Part shown: positions 35,383 to 44,354 of the stretch, in pieces | Position numbering within the stretch: position 1 is the first letter of the stretch | Layout of the letters: every line of letters starts with the position of its first letter | Assembly (NCBI GenBank): GCA_902826245.1 | Contig: CADEEA010000001.1 | Location: 102,875-166,874 of the forward strand | DNA: 64,000 bases | Source of the DNA: an uncultured Alphaproteobacteria bacterium | GTDB lineage: Bacteria; Pseudomonadota; Alphaproteobacteria; Caulobacterales; Aquidulcibacteraceae | Direction: 5' to 3' | Made by a program: the position numbers and the translations under genes | The notes under the pieces: model-generated | Told to the model about the DNA's origin: nothing | The model's database searches: none | What the model saw: the letters and a program-made list of their open reading frames with translations, nothing else

Positions 35383-36180
35383 CTAGACATCCTGCGTCCA
35401 CTTTGACGCGCGCACGCGCGCCAGGTGGCGCTCGAACACAAGTTGCTCGAGTTCATCGCCATTGCCCTCCAGGAACGCGTGCTTCTGCCAATAGCCGCGT
35501 CCGGGCCGGCCGGTGTCTTTGCTGACCACCAGAACGTCGAGTGGCGGCTCGCGACGGCGGCGGTTTTGCTCGGATACGGCGTCGAGGGCGCCCCATAACG
35601 AATGCTGATCGAACTCGCCGATCTGCAAATCTTGCACAGCAGCGGCCTCGCGCAATGCGTCTGCCGCCTGAGTGTAGGTGAAGGGCGGGCCTCCCGAGAG
35701 AGCGCGTTCCACAAGCAAATTGCGCAGCAAGCCTACCAGCGCTTCCTTCTGTCCGCCCGCGCGCAGCCGCGCGTTGCGAGCAAGATTTTTGCGATCCAAC
35801 AATTGGCCGAGCTTCTCCAACACCTTCTGCATCTCGACATGATCGGGCGCACCGTCCCAGCCACACAAATCCGCGGCCTGCAAAGCGTCGAACGGCGCCG
35901 CCAAGGAGCATGGCGCTATTTTCACTGGCGCTAGCTGACCGCGCTCCAGCCCGATCCTGGCCTCACGCGTGACCCAGTGCGAGGAGAAAGCGGCAAAGCT
36001 CCAGCACACGATCATGGCGCGAGAGGCGTCGATCTCTTCCTGAATGCGCCGCTCCCAATCGACGCCGACCTCGATGCCGGCGTCGAACCACACAGACACC
36101 TCCAGATCGAGCAGCAGCGCCACCAGCGGCTCGACACGCGCAATATCCTCGCGCTTGTAGGAGATGAATACATCGGCCAT
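35383..36180 (-). CDS. TIR domain protein with additional C-terminal domain
   Basis: 265 residues. The TIR domain (1-135) shows box 1 VFISYKREDIARVEPLV, the loop DAGIEVGVDWERRIQEEI and SSHWVTREARIGLERGQLAP, whose Glu in WVTREA matches the NAD-cleaving Glu of active bacterial TIR enzymes. The C-terminal half (150-265) has a separate domain with LDVLVVSKDTGRPGRGYW and LEQLVFERHLARVRA, whose family I cannot name. It follows the OPT transporter gene by 10 bp on the same strand and is convergent with DUF1003. A defence or signalling role is possible but no partner gene is evident. Confidence 0.88.
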   Translation of the reverse strand: MADVFISYKREDIARVEPLVALLLDLEVSVWFDAGIEVGVDWERRIQEEIDASRAMIVCWSFAAFSSHWVTREARIGLERGQLAPVKIAPCSLAAPFDALQAADLCGWDGAPDHVEMQKVLEKLGQLLDRKNLARNARLRAGGQKEALVGLLRNLLVERALSGGPPFTYTQAADALREAAAVQDLQIGEFDQHSLWGALDAVSEQNRRRREPPLDVLVVSKDTGRPGRGYWQKHAFLEGNGDELEQLVFERHLARVRASKWTQDV

Positions 36181-36190
36181 GAGCGCGAAC

Positions 36191-38188
36191 TTAGGCTTTC
36201 GATTGCCGCGACATCCAGCTGTACGAGATCGCGATCGCCGCCGCGAACAGCCCTACGGCCACCCAGTTTGCGGCGCCTGCCAACACCGCGCCCACCTCCT
36301 CCGCCGTTGCCGCACCGCCGCTCATAGACGCAAACACAGCGCTCACCACACCCACGAGCCCCAGGGGCGCGGGATTGCTCGTGGCGCCGATCAGGCCCGC
36401 GTTGAGAATGCCGAGCAGGCTTTCTCCGACGATGAGGCCAGAGGCCAGCAGCACCCCGAAACGCTTGGCCATCGCCGCGTTTTCGCGCTTTTCAACGGCG
36501 CGATTGTAGAGCCAGCCGATCAAGGCGCCGAGTATGACGGGTTCGGTGGCGTCCATGGGCAGATAGATTCCGATGCCCACAGCCAGCGGCGGAATCCGCA
36601 GAGTTTTGAGGAAACCCAGAATCTCGTCGATGAAGATCAACACTAGGCCGATGATTGCACCAGTGCCGATGAGCGACCAGTCCAGCTCCGCATTCATCAC
36701 GCCGCGCGCCAGCGTCGAAATCAGCGCCGCTTGCGGCGCGCCCAGCGGCTCGGCGGTGACCGCGGCGCGATGGGGATCGCCTGGGAAACCGTAAGCGTGG
36801 TTCAGCATGTCGAGCACCGGCCCGATCACCGCCGCGCCCGCAATCACGCCGACGATCAACGCCACTTGCTGCCGCCAGGGCGTGGCGCCAACGAGAAACC
36901 CGGTCTTCAAATCCTGCAGATTGTCGTTGGATATGGTGGCCACTGAAAACACTATGGCGACGGCGAACAACGAGAACGCCACCAACGCGTCAGTTGCGCC
37001 TGCGCCCAATACAGGCTGCGCGAACACGGCGAGAATCAGAGCGCCCGAGACCGTCGCTAGAATGCCGATGCCCGATACTGGCGAGTTCGAGGCGCCGATG
37101 AGGCCCGCCATGTAGCCCGCGACTGTGGCGATGAACGCGCCAACCAACAACACGAACACGACCCCGCCCAACACCAACGGCCAGGTTATCGCGCTCAAGG
37201 GCCCACCTTGCACGAAGCTGTACAAAAGCCAGCCAATCGCGGCGAGGCAAGCTAGGCTGATCAAGCCGATCACGCCAGGCGAGAGGTCTCGATCCTCCAG
37301 AGCGCCGGTTTTCGCCGCGGCGCTGGCGCGCGCGGTGGCGACCATGCCGTCGAACACCGGCTTCACCAATTTCACCAAGCTCCAGATCGCGGCCACGCCA
37401 ATGACGCCCGCGCCGATGAAGCGCGCCTGATTGCGGAAGGCATGATCGGCCAGATCGGCGATGTCGCCTTGAAGACCCGCGGTCATGATCGGCACGATGC
37501 CGGCCCAGGTGATCAGCAGGCCGACCAGCATGGCGAGGCCCACCGAAATCCCCACCAGGTGCCCCGCCCCCACCAGCGCCATGGACCAGCCGAGCGTCAC
37601 GCCGGTAACGCTGGCGCCAACGCGGAAGACTTGTTGCGTCGTCGCCGCCGCCAGCCCCGTGAAGGTCACGATCTGCACGCCCGCCGCCGCCAGCGCGCCA
37701 AACAGCACCACTAACGGTCCGCGCGTGCGCTCGGTGATGTTCGCGGGCGCCTCATCGCCGGTGGCGCCGACTTTCAGCACTTCCGCGGCCGCCACGCCTT
37801 CCGGAAACGGCAGCGGCGAATTCACCACCAGCGCGCGCCGCAGCGGGATCGAGAACATGACGCCCAGAATGCCGCCCAGCGCACAGATCAGGAACGTCGT
37901 CCAGAACGGAAACCCCTGCCACCAGCCGATCATCACCAGGCCCGGCAGCACGAAGATAATCGCCGACAGCGTTCCGCCGGCGGAAGCCACCGTCTGAACG
38001 ATGTTGTTTTCACGGATGTTGCCCGTTTTGAAAGCGCGGAAAATCCCCATCGAGATCACCGCCGCCGGGATCGAGGAGGCGATGGTGATGCCGACTTTCA
38101 AACCGAGATAGATGTTGGCCGCTGTGAAAATGACCGCGATGAGGGCGCCGAGGAGGAGCGCGCGGAGGGTGAGTTCGGACTGGGGCAT
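36191..38188 (-). CDS. OPT-family oligopeptide/metal transporter
   Basis: 665 residues with about 15 hydrophobic helices. Early motif NIYLGLKVGITIASSIPAAV and GEPFPEGVA-type LPFPEGVAAAEVLKVG are typical of OPT proteins. Late features are DEILGFLKTL and PMDATEPVILGALIGW. These proton-coupled carriers import oligopeptides or metal chelates. The start is ATG 38188. Bacterial members of this length are standard. Confidence 0.93.
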   Translation of the reverse strand: MPQSELTLRALLLGALIAVIFTAANIYLGLKVGITIASSIPAAVISMGIFRAFKTGNIRENNIVQTVASAGGTLSAIIFVLPGLVMIGWWQGFPFWTTFLICALGGILGVMFSIPLRRALVVNSPLPFPEGVAAAEVLKVGATGDEAPANITERTRGPLVVLFGALAAAGVQIVTFTGLAAATTQQVFRVGASVTGVTLGWSMALVGAGHLVGISVGLAMLVGLLITWAGIVPIMTAGLQGDIADLADHAFRNQARFIGAGVIGVAAIWSLVKLVKPVFDGMVATARASAAAKTGALEDRDLSPGVIGLISLACLAAIGWLLYSFVQGGPLSAITWPLVLGGVVFVLLVGAFIATVAGYMAGLIGASNSPVSGIGILATVSGALILAVFAQPVLGAGATDALVAFSLFAVAIVFSVATISNDNLQDLKTGFLVGATPWRQQVALIVGVIAGAAVIGPVLDMLNHAYGFPGDPHRAAVTAEPLGAPQAALISTLARGVMNAELDWSLIGTGAIIGLVLIFIDEILGFLKTLRIPPLAVGIGIYLPMDATEPVILGALIGWLYNRAVEKRENAAMAKRFGVLLASGLIVGESLLGILNAGLIGATSNPAPLGLVGVVSAVFASMSGGAATAEEVGAVLAGAANWVAVGLFAAAIAISYSWMSRQSKA

Positions 38189-38353
38189 CGCGGGATTCTC
38201 CGGGCCGAGCCCGGCGGCTGGCGAAATGACCTTAAGCCGGCGCGCCGGCGGCGCCTACGGGGCTAGGAAAAGCCCGCGAACCGCCCTACTTCCAGATCGA
38301 GATTCAGTCACCCTATCTGGCGCCCATTTCCGCCACCCCAGCGAGTTATCCAC

Positions 38354-38959
38354 ATGACCTATTTCCCCAGCCGCCTCGATGAGCCCGAAAAAAACCTGTC
38401 CGAGGGCCGCAACGCCCCTGACGTGGTGGAGAAAGCGCTGTTCGACGCCCGCGTGGTCATGCTCACCGGCGAGGTGAACGACCTGCAGGCTCGGCGCGTG
38501 ACCGAGCGGTTGTTTGCGCTCTCGTCCCAGAACGCCGAGCCGATCACGTTCGTGATCTCCTCCCCCGGCGGCCACGTCGAGAGCGGCGACATGATCCATG
38601 ACGTGATCAAGTTCATCAACGCCCCAGTGCGCATGCTGGGCACTGGCTGGGTCGCAAGCGCCGGCGCGCTGATATACGCCGCCGCCGAGCGCCAGAACCG
38701 CTATTGCCTGCCCAACACGCGCTTCCTGCTGCACGAACCGCGCGGCGGCGTCGGCGGCATGGCGTCCGATGTCGAAATCCAGGCGCGCGAAATTCTGAAA
38801 ATGCGCGAGCGCCTCAACCGCATCTTCGCCGAAGCCACCGGCCAGCCGATGGACAAGATCAAACGCGACGTCGATCGCGACTATTGGATGCAGGCCGAAG
38901 AAGCGAAGGCGTACGGGCTGGTGGGCAAGATCGTGCGCAGCGCGGCCGAGATAAGGTAA
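38354..38959 (+). CDS. ClpP-like ATP-dependent protease subunit
   Basis: 201 residues. The catalytic triad is intact by position: Ser in GWVASAGALIY (usual QAASMG), His in FLLHEPRGG (usual MIHQP) and Asp in VDRDYWMQAEEA. ISSPGGHVESGDMIHDVI is the conserved strand. The changed residues around Ser and His separate it from the housekeeping ClpP, so it is a paralogue. No Clp ATPase gene is adjacent. It probably forms its own or a mixed heptamer with the main ClpP. Confidence 0.9.
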   Translation: MTYFPSRLDEPEKNLSEGRNAPDVVEKALFDARVVMLTGEVNDLQARRVTERLFALSSQNAEPITFVISSPGGHVESGDMIHDVIKFINAPVRMLGTGWVASAGALIYAAAERQNRYCLPNTRFLLHEPRGGVGGMASDVEIQAREILKMRERLNRIFAEATGQPMDKIKRDVDRDYWMQAEEAKAYGLVGKIVRSAAEIR

Positions 38960-39027
38960 GGGCGCTGGCGATATTTCTCAGACTGCTTTAGACTTCGTTT
39001 TTGGCATCGCTCCCACGGAGGCAATAG

Positions 39028-39363
39028 ATGCGCCTGTCGGCAGGGATAGGTCATAATCGGCGGAGATCGCAAACCGTGTACGCAATCGCCTTCGACCTAG
39101 ACACTTCTCAGCTTGAAAAGCTTTACCCAAACACGTCCTGGCGGAACGCCCACACGGATGTCCGTAAAGAACTCGAAGCTCACGGCTTCGATCATCAACA
39201 GGGCTCCGTGTATTTTGGCACGGACCGCGTCGATGCAGTCACCTGCGTCCTAGCAGTGCAATCGCTCTCGAAGAAATTCGATTGGTTTACACCCGCGGTG
39301 CACGACATCCGAATGCTTCGCATCGAGGAGAACAACGACCTTGGCCCGGCCATCGGGCTTTGA
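39028..39363 (+). CDS. vapD: VapD-family ribonuclease (Cas2-like toxin)
   Basis: 111 residues from ATG 39028 with GGAGG eight bases upstream. After a 16-residue extension the protein reads YAIAFDLDTSQLEKLYPNTS, VRKELEAHGFDHQQGSVYFG and HDIRMLRIEENNDL, the full VapD pattern. VapD proteins are mRNA-cleaving endoribonucleases with a ferredoxin-like fold related to Cas2; the Asp in FDLDT is the catalytic residue. No VapX-type antitoxin precedes it. Its end overlaps the start of the DUF1499 gene. Confidence 0.9.
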   Translation: MRLSAGIGHNRRRSQTVYAIAFDLDTSQLEKLYPNTSWRNAHTDVRKELEAHGFDHQQGSVYFGTDRVDAVTCVLAVQSLSKKFDWFTPAVHDIRMLRIEENNDLGPAIGL

Positions 39364-39826
39364 CCTATTCGCCGCTGCGCTCGTCGCGATCGCACTCGCT
39401 AGCTGCATGACCGCGCCCACGCCCCCTTCAGGTCCATGGCTGGACTTCGCGACATTGCAACCCGGCAGGTCGTCGAACAGCGCGCTTGCCTGCGCCGCTG
39501 ACCTCTGCCCGCTGGCGCAGATCTCGCGCCCGGAAATTACGCTCAATGCGAGCGCAGAGCGCGTCGCCGCGGCGCTGCGAGACCTCGAATCCACAGCGCA
39601 ATTCAACACGGAACCCAATGGCGATATCCGTGCACGCTATGTTGCGATCACGCGCCTCATGCGCTTTCGCGACGATGTCGACGTGCTGATCCGCCCCGTC
39701 TCGGCAGAGCAAGCGCGCGTGGCGGTGTTCTCCCGTTCACGCATCGGCAAGTCCGACCTCGGCGCCAACGCGGCGCGCATCAATGCGCTAGAAACGAGGC
39801 TCCGCGAAGCGCTCGGGAGCGATTGA
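39341..39826 (+). CDS. DUF1499 lipoprotein
   Basis: 161 residues from TTG 39341, which has GAGGAG about 10 bases upstream; no in-frame ATG exists before the lipobox. The signal FAAALVAIALASC ends in a lipobox Cys. The DUF1499 core holds LNASAERVAAALRDLESTAQ and RYVAITRLMRFRDDVDVLIR. The start lies inside the last 23 bases of vapD, so translation is coupled. The role of DUF1499 proteins is unknown. Confidence 0.82.
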   Translation: MARPSGFDLFAAALVAIALASCMTAPTPPSGPWLDFATLQPGRSSNSALACAADLCPLAQISRPEITLNASAERVAAALRDLESTAQFNTEPNGDIRARYVAITRLMRFRDDVDVLIRPVSAEQARVAVFSRSRIGKSDLGANAARINALETRLREALGSD

Positions 39827-40034
39827 CCAGCGCGAACTCAAGGAGAGCGCCTTATCCCAAAGCGTGGCTCCCGACGGCGCGCTTTATTTCCACGCCATGG
39901 TTGACGGGCGCTTCACCATTATGCGCACGCCGCGGCGATGCCGGTAACGTAACCGAGCCTTAATCGCCATGGTGTAAAGACGGGCGTTCGCAAGACTTCG
40001 AGCAACGAAGCGCGCGGGTGTGGTGGAGATTTTC

Positions 40035-40898
40035 ATGATGCGCATTGGTTCGGCGGGCCCCGTGCTCGCGGTGATTCTGGCTGCCTGCGGCGCTCAAGCG
40101 GCCTCTACTCCCCACGGCGAAGCCAGCGATGCGCACGGCGCCGCAGCCGCCCATGGCGCGCCAGCCCATGGCGACGCGCATGCGCAGCCTGCCGCCGCGC
40201 ACGGCGCGAACGCAAGCCCTGCAGCCCATAGTGACACCGCCCATTGGTCCTACAATGACCAGGCCGCATGGGGGCACAATGCCGATGCCTGCAGCACAGG
40301 GGTAGAACAATCGCCGGTCAACCTCTCGAGCGCCGCGCCGGTCGCAGAAGTTCCCGACCTCAATCCGCGCTATCTACCCCTCGAGGGCGCGTTCGTGAAC
40401 AATGGCCACACCTTGCAATTCGCGCCTGCCGCCAACACGTCAATGCTGACCATTGGCGCGGATGCGTACAACCTCGTGCAATTCCACTTTCATTCTCCCG
40501 CGGAGCACACGCTCGACCGCCGCGCTTATCCCGTTGAGCTGCACTTCGTGCACCGCAACAGTGCTGGCCAACTCGCGGTCGTAGGCGTGTTCATCGAAGA
40601 AGGCGCAGAGAACCCCGCGCTCGCCGCACTCCTTGCCGCCAAGCCGCAAGCAGAAGGCGACGCGAACGCTTCTCATGTGACGCTCGATCCTGCTGCGCTA
40701 TTGCCTGGCGATCGCACATATTTCGCTTATGCCGGCTCTCTGACCACCCCGCCCTGCTCGCAAGGCGTTCGCTGGAATGTGCTGCGCACGCCGATCCAGG
40801 CATCCCCTGAGCAGGTGGCCGCGCTCCGCGAGGCGCTTGGCGCGAGTTCACGCCACGTGCAGGCGCTCAATCAACGCACGGTGCTGCTGGGACTATAG
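40035..40898 (+). CDS. Alpha-class carbonic anhydrase with His-rich N-terminal linker
   Basis: 287 residues from ATG 40035 (GTG 40020 in frame). A signal peptide ends near LAACGAQAAS, probably at a lipobox-like Cys. A linker of about 45 residues rich in His, Ala and Gly (HGEASDAHGAAAAHGAPAHG and onward) follows. The catalytic domain has zinc ligands in FHFHSPAEHT and ELHFVHRN and the substrate pocket SLTTPPCSQGVRW. It hydrates CO2 in the periplasm. The linker resembles metal-gathering His-rich tails seen in other periplasmic zinc enzymes. Confidence 0.94.
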   Translation: MMRIGSAGPVLAVILAACGAQAASTPHGEASDAHGAAAAHGAPAHGDAHAQPAAAHGANASPAAHSDTAHWSYNDQAAWGHNADACSTGVEQSPVNLSSAAPVAEVPDLNPRYLPLEGAFVNNGHTLQFAPAANTSMLTIGADAYNLVQFHFHSPAEHTLDRRAYPVELHFVHRNSAGQLAVVGVFIEEGAENPALAALLAAKPQAEGDANASHVTLDPAALLPGDRTYFAYAGSLTTPPCSQGVRWNVLRTPIQASPEQVAALREALGASSRHVQALNQRTVLLGL

Positions 40899-41082
40899 GA
40901 CGCAGGTTGGCTACCCGCGCTTCGTGAAATCAATAACTTCCGCGCGCTTCTAAACTATCGGTAATCCCGCCGCCACGCTCTGGGGGCGGGCCAGCCGCAA
41001 TTTTGCCCCGTCCCGCATCGAAACGCGGCGCCGTCATTGTCACGGGGCTGCGGGGCCCGATGCAGAACGGAGCGACGGGCCC

Positions 41083-41769
41083 ATGGTAAATCAGCGCAGT
41101 GGGAGGCAGTGCGCCAGCGCACGGGCCGGGCTAGCGGGCCTGCTTGTTGCGCTAGTGGCGGGGTTTGCGCCGAGTGCGCACGCTGAGATCGTCTCGTTCG
41201 AGAGTAATCTCGGCCACACGCCCGAAACTGTTTTGCTCGCCGAGGCGCCGCTCAACGAAGCTGACGCACGATTGCTCGCCGCCACCATCTTTGCAGAGGC
41301 GCGTTCGGAGGGCGAGCTCGGCATGCGTGCGGTCGCGCATGTCATCGTCAACCGCATCGACGCTCGCTTTGGCGACAATGTCGAGAACGTGATCCTCGCA
41401 CCGTGGCAGTTCTCCGCCTGGAATGCCCGCGATCGCAACCGTCCGCTTGTTGAAAATCCCGAGCTCTACGCCACTGACGGCGCCAATTTCGCAGCGTGGG
41501 GAACCGCCCAGCGCGTTGCGCGCGAAGTGTTGTTGGGGCAATCGAACGATCCCACTGGGGGCGCGCTGTTTTACCATGCGCGCTCGGTGCATCCCCGCTG
41601 GGCCCGCTACGGCGAGGGCCGACGCGTTATCGGAGCGCATGTTTTCTATCGCGACGTCCGCGACGGTTCGCAGCGGCGGGCCCACGTCATCGACGTTTCA
41701 GAGGCGTTCGAAGAGGGCCTGCCGATCGAGGAAGTCGAGCAGGACCAAGACAGCGCGTCAGCCCGCTAG
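41083..41769 (+). CDS. SleB/CwlJ-type cell wall hydrolase
   Basis: 228 residues with a signal peptide (cleavage near SAHAE). The Hydrolase_2 domain (about 65-205) starts DARLLAATIFAEARSEGELG with the catalytic Glu in FAEAR, then AVAHVIVNRI, ILAPWQFSAWN and GALFYHARSVHPRWA. Such enzymes cut peptidoglycan glycan strands in the periplasm. The C-terminal tail is acidic. A diverged family A repeat follows. Confidence 0.9.
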   Translation: MVNQRSGRQCASARAGLAGLLVALVAGFAPSAHAEIVSFESNLGHTPETVLLAEAPLNEADARLLAATIFAEARSEGELGMRAVAHVIVNRIDARFGDNVENVILAPWQFSAWNARDRNRPLVENPELYATDGANFAAWGTAQRVAREVLLGQSNDPTGGALFYHARSVHPRWARYGEGRRVIGAHVFYRDVRDGSQRRAHVIDVSEAFEEGLPIEEVEQDQDSASAR

Positions 41770-41796
41770 GCGTTTGCGTCCAGGATGAACGCCAAG

Positions 41797-41892
41797 TTGG
41801 ACCGCCGGCGTCTTCGCTGGCGGAGGTGCTTCCTACCGCACGAGCGCTGAATGAGTGCGCACCGCGCGCCGGCGAGGACGCTGGCGGTGCAA
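41797..41892. repeat. Intergenic palindromic element, family A copy 4 (diverged)
   Basis: About 96 bp between TTGGACCGCCGGCGTC and GACGCTGGCGGTGCAA. The arms carry several mismatches compared with copies 2 and 3, so this copy is decaying. It sits between the convergent SleB-like and cytochrome c1 genes. Confidence 0.7.
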
Positions 41893-41901
41893 GTTACGCC
41901 C

Positions 41902-42744
41902 TCAGTGGCTCTCGCCGCGCCACACCTGCTTGTAGGCCAGGTACAGCAGCGCCGACAACACAAGCAGGAAGGCAAGCACGATCACGCCGGTGCGTTTGCG
42001 TTGCTCCATGTGCGGATCGGCCGCCCATTGCAGGAACGTGGCGACGTCGGTTGCGTATTGCGCCACGGTCGTCGGCGATCCGTCCTCGTAGGATACAGCA
42101 TCATCGACCAGCGGCGGCGCCATCGAAATCAGACCGCCAGGGAAATAGCGATTCACATGCTGAGCGCCGCGCGTCTCGCCGGTGAAACCCATAAGCAAGG
42201 ACCGAACATAATCCGCTCCGCCATGGCGGGCCGACACGATCACCGAAAGGTCCGGCGGCGATGCCCCTCCGTTGGACGCGCGCGCCGCGATGTCATTCGG
42301 GAACGGCCTGCGGAAGTAATCAGAGATCCGCCCTGGACGATCCGTGGGCTGGCCGGTGGCGGCGTCGATGTCTGTGATCGTCGCCGCTTCGGCAATGGCG
42401 CGAACATATGGGTTGTCGGTGACGTCCACGAACCGCCCGCCGTGTTCCGGCTTGGTCGTGGTCATTTCCTCAGCGCCGGTTTCATGGTTGCGCACCATGT
42501 ACGCCGCGAACGGCCCGCCCTCTTCCCCGAGATGGCGATAGGCCAAATGTTCCAGCGCGTGGCAGTTGGCGCAGACTTGGTTATAGACCTGGAACCCCCG
42601 CTGAACCGCGCCCATGTCATAGCCGCCGACGGGGCTGTCGAAACTGAACGGATGATTTTCCGGATGTTCGCCCTCATTGGCCGCGAACGCGACGCCGACC
42701 GCCGCTATTGCCGCGAACGCGGCGATGCTGAAAGCGCGCAACAT
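41902..42744 (-). CDS. petC: Cytochrome c1 of the bc1 complex
   Basis: 280 residues with a signal peptide (about 1-22, ending AFA). Haem c attaches at CANCH in QVCANCHALEHLAYRHLGEE; the axial Met lies in the later segment. The C-terminal membrane anchor is GVIVLAFLLVLSALLYLAYK. It passes electrons from the Rieske protein to soluble or membrane cytochrome c. Its ATG overlaps the petB stop. Confidence 0.94.
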   Translation of the reverse strand: MLRAFSIAAFAAIAAVGVAFAANEGEHPENHPFSFDSPVGGYDMGAVQRGFQVYNQVCANCHALEHLAYRHLGEEGGPFAAYMVRNHETGAEEMTTTKPEHGGRFVDVTDNPYVRAIAEAATITDIDAATGQPTDRPGRISDYFRRPFPNDIAARASNGGASPPDLSVIVSARHGGADYVRSLLMGFTGETRGAQHVNRYFPGGLISMAPPLVDDAVSYEDGSPTTVAQYATDVATFLQWAADPHMEQRKRTGVIVLAFLLVLSALLYLAYKQVWRGESH

Positions 42745-44336
42745 CAGGAGGCTCCCTGCGCTTGGCCGGTGACCGGCTTGGCGATCGTGTCCGGCACGCG
42801 GTTCGGTTTTTCAATCAACCCCAGCAGCGGCAGCAGCACGAGGAAGAAGAAGAAATAATAGGCGGTCATGAGCTGCGATAAGCGCGTCACCGTGAACTCG
42901 AACGGGATGTTCTTATCAACCAGAATGAAGGGAGCGCCCTGGCTGAACGCGCCACGCTTGGCTTCGCTCATCTTCTCGTCGAGTTCCTCGCGCGTGTCGG
43001 CGCGAACTTCGAGGGAACGCGGCGTTCCGCCAATGACCGCACGCAACACGCCGCCCTCTGGACTGTTGTTTGCGAGCAGCATCTCGGTCCGCTCTCGCAT
43101 CGCGCTCACTGCGGCTCTGCTTGCGGCGGGATATTCCGCTTCGCTGGCAGCGGCGATCGGCTGTTCAATCAACTGGCCGCCTTCGGCCCAGCGCACGGTG
43201 CCGCTATAATCTCCGGCCTGTGTCAGCACACGGCCCGGGCTTTGCCCGCCGCACCAACCGAGTACGCAAGACACCACAACGAAGATCAGGAAAAATTGGC
43301 GCGCCGCTGGCCGATAACGCATCGAACGCACGCTCGATGTGTCAAGCCAAGGCAGCACAAACAGCACGCCGATCGAGGCGAACATGGCGATGACGCCAGC
43401 TGTGCGCGAATCGATCGGTCCGATGTTGAAGTCGAACGCCCGCAAGATCGCGTAGAACGGCAGCAGATACCATTCGGGTACGATTTCCGGCGGGGTCTGC
43501 ACCGGGTTGGCGCGGATGTAATTGTCGGCGTGTCCGAGCGCGTCGGGCATGTAGAACACGAACACTGCGAACAAGATGAGGAAAATCGAGGTCGCGAACA
43601 GATCCTTCATCGTCGCGTGCGGCGTGAACGGCACGGTGTCGGCTTTGGACTTAACTTCAATTCCAGCCGGATTGTTCTGCCCCACTTCGTGCAGCGCCCA
43701 GATGTGCAGCACCACGACGCCGGCGATCACAAACGGCAGCAGATAGTGCAGCGAGAAGAAGCGATTCAGGGTGGGTTGATCGATCGCCGCACCGCCCGCG
43801 ATCCAGGTCTGGATCGGCTCGCCCACAAACGGGATTGCGCCCAGGATCGAGGTGATCACGGTGGCGCCCCAGAAGCTCATCTGGCCCCAGGGCAGCGTGT
43901 AACCGAGGAAGCCGGTCGCCACCATCAGCGCGTAGATCAGGCAGCCCAGGATCCACAGCACCTCACGCGGCGCCTTGTAGGAGCCGTAATAGAGCCCACG
44001 GAACATGTGGATGTAGACCGCCAAGAAGAACATCGAGGCGCCAACGGCGTGGATTGGCTGGATCAGCCAACCGAACGGCACGTCGCGCTTGATGCGCTGG
44101 ACGCTGTCGAAGGCGTGATCGACATGAGGCACGTAGTGCATCGCCAACACAATGCCGGTGACGATCTGCACCACCAAACACAGTGAGAGGATCGCGCCGA
44201 ACGTCCACCAATAATTGAGGTTCCGCGGCGTTGGGTAGGCGACGAAGCTGTCGTGCGTCAGCCGGACGATGGGAAGGCGCTTATCGAGCCAACGGGTGAA
44301 CCCCGATTTCGGCTCATAGGTGGAATGACCGCTCAC
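42744..44336 (-). CDS. petB: Cytochrome b of the bc1 complex with a large inserted segment
   Basis: 530 residues, about 100 longer than the usual 420-440. Haem ligands are His96 and His197 (with His110 and His211), and the quinol motif [15 protein letters not shown] is intact. The usual RxxHANGAS around the first His is QPIHAVGAS here. Between the penultimate helix (about 348-362, ending GWCGGQSP) and the last helix (about 488-506, [17 protein letters not shown]) lies an extra segment of roughly 110 residues. It is soluble, alpha/beta in character and contains [20 protein letters not shown]. It faces the periplasm if the standard topology holds. The gene is coupled to petA and petC. Confidence 0.95.
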   Translation of the reverse strand: MSGHSTYEPKSGFTRWLDKRLPIVRLTHDSFVAYPTPRNLNYWWTFGAILSLCLVVQIVTGIVLAMHYVPHVDHAFDSVQRIKRDVPFGWLIQPIHAVGASMFFLAVYIHMFRGLYYGSYKAPREVLWILGCLIYALMVATGFLGYTLPWGQMSFWGATVITSILGAIPFVGEPIQTWIAGGAAIDQPTLNRFFSLHYLLPFVIAGVVVLHIWALHEVGQNNPAGIEVKSKADTVPFTPHATMKDLFATSIFLILFAVFVFYMPDALGHADNYIRANPVQTPPEIVPEWYLLPFYAILRAFDFNIGPIDSRTAGVIAMFASIGVLFVLPWLDTSSVRSMRYRPAARQFFLIFVVVSCVLGWCGGQSPGRVLTQAGDYSGTVRWAEGGQLIEQPIAAASEAEYPAASRAAVSAMRERTEMLLANNSPEGGVLRAVIGGTPRSLEVRADTREELDEKMSEAKRGAFSQGAPFILVDKNIPFEFTVTRLSQLMTAYYFFFFLVLLPLLGLIEKPNRVPDTIAKPVTGQAQGAS

Positions 44337-44354
44337 TTTTGGGGGCTCCCAAGC

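Noticed and set aside
39827..40034. Short frame in the gap before carbonic anhydrase (reads DGALYFHAMVDGRF)
   Set aside because: It has no ribosome site, no start with support and only about 30 codons; it may be a remnant but cannot be called a gene.
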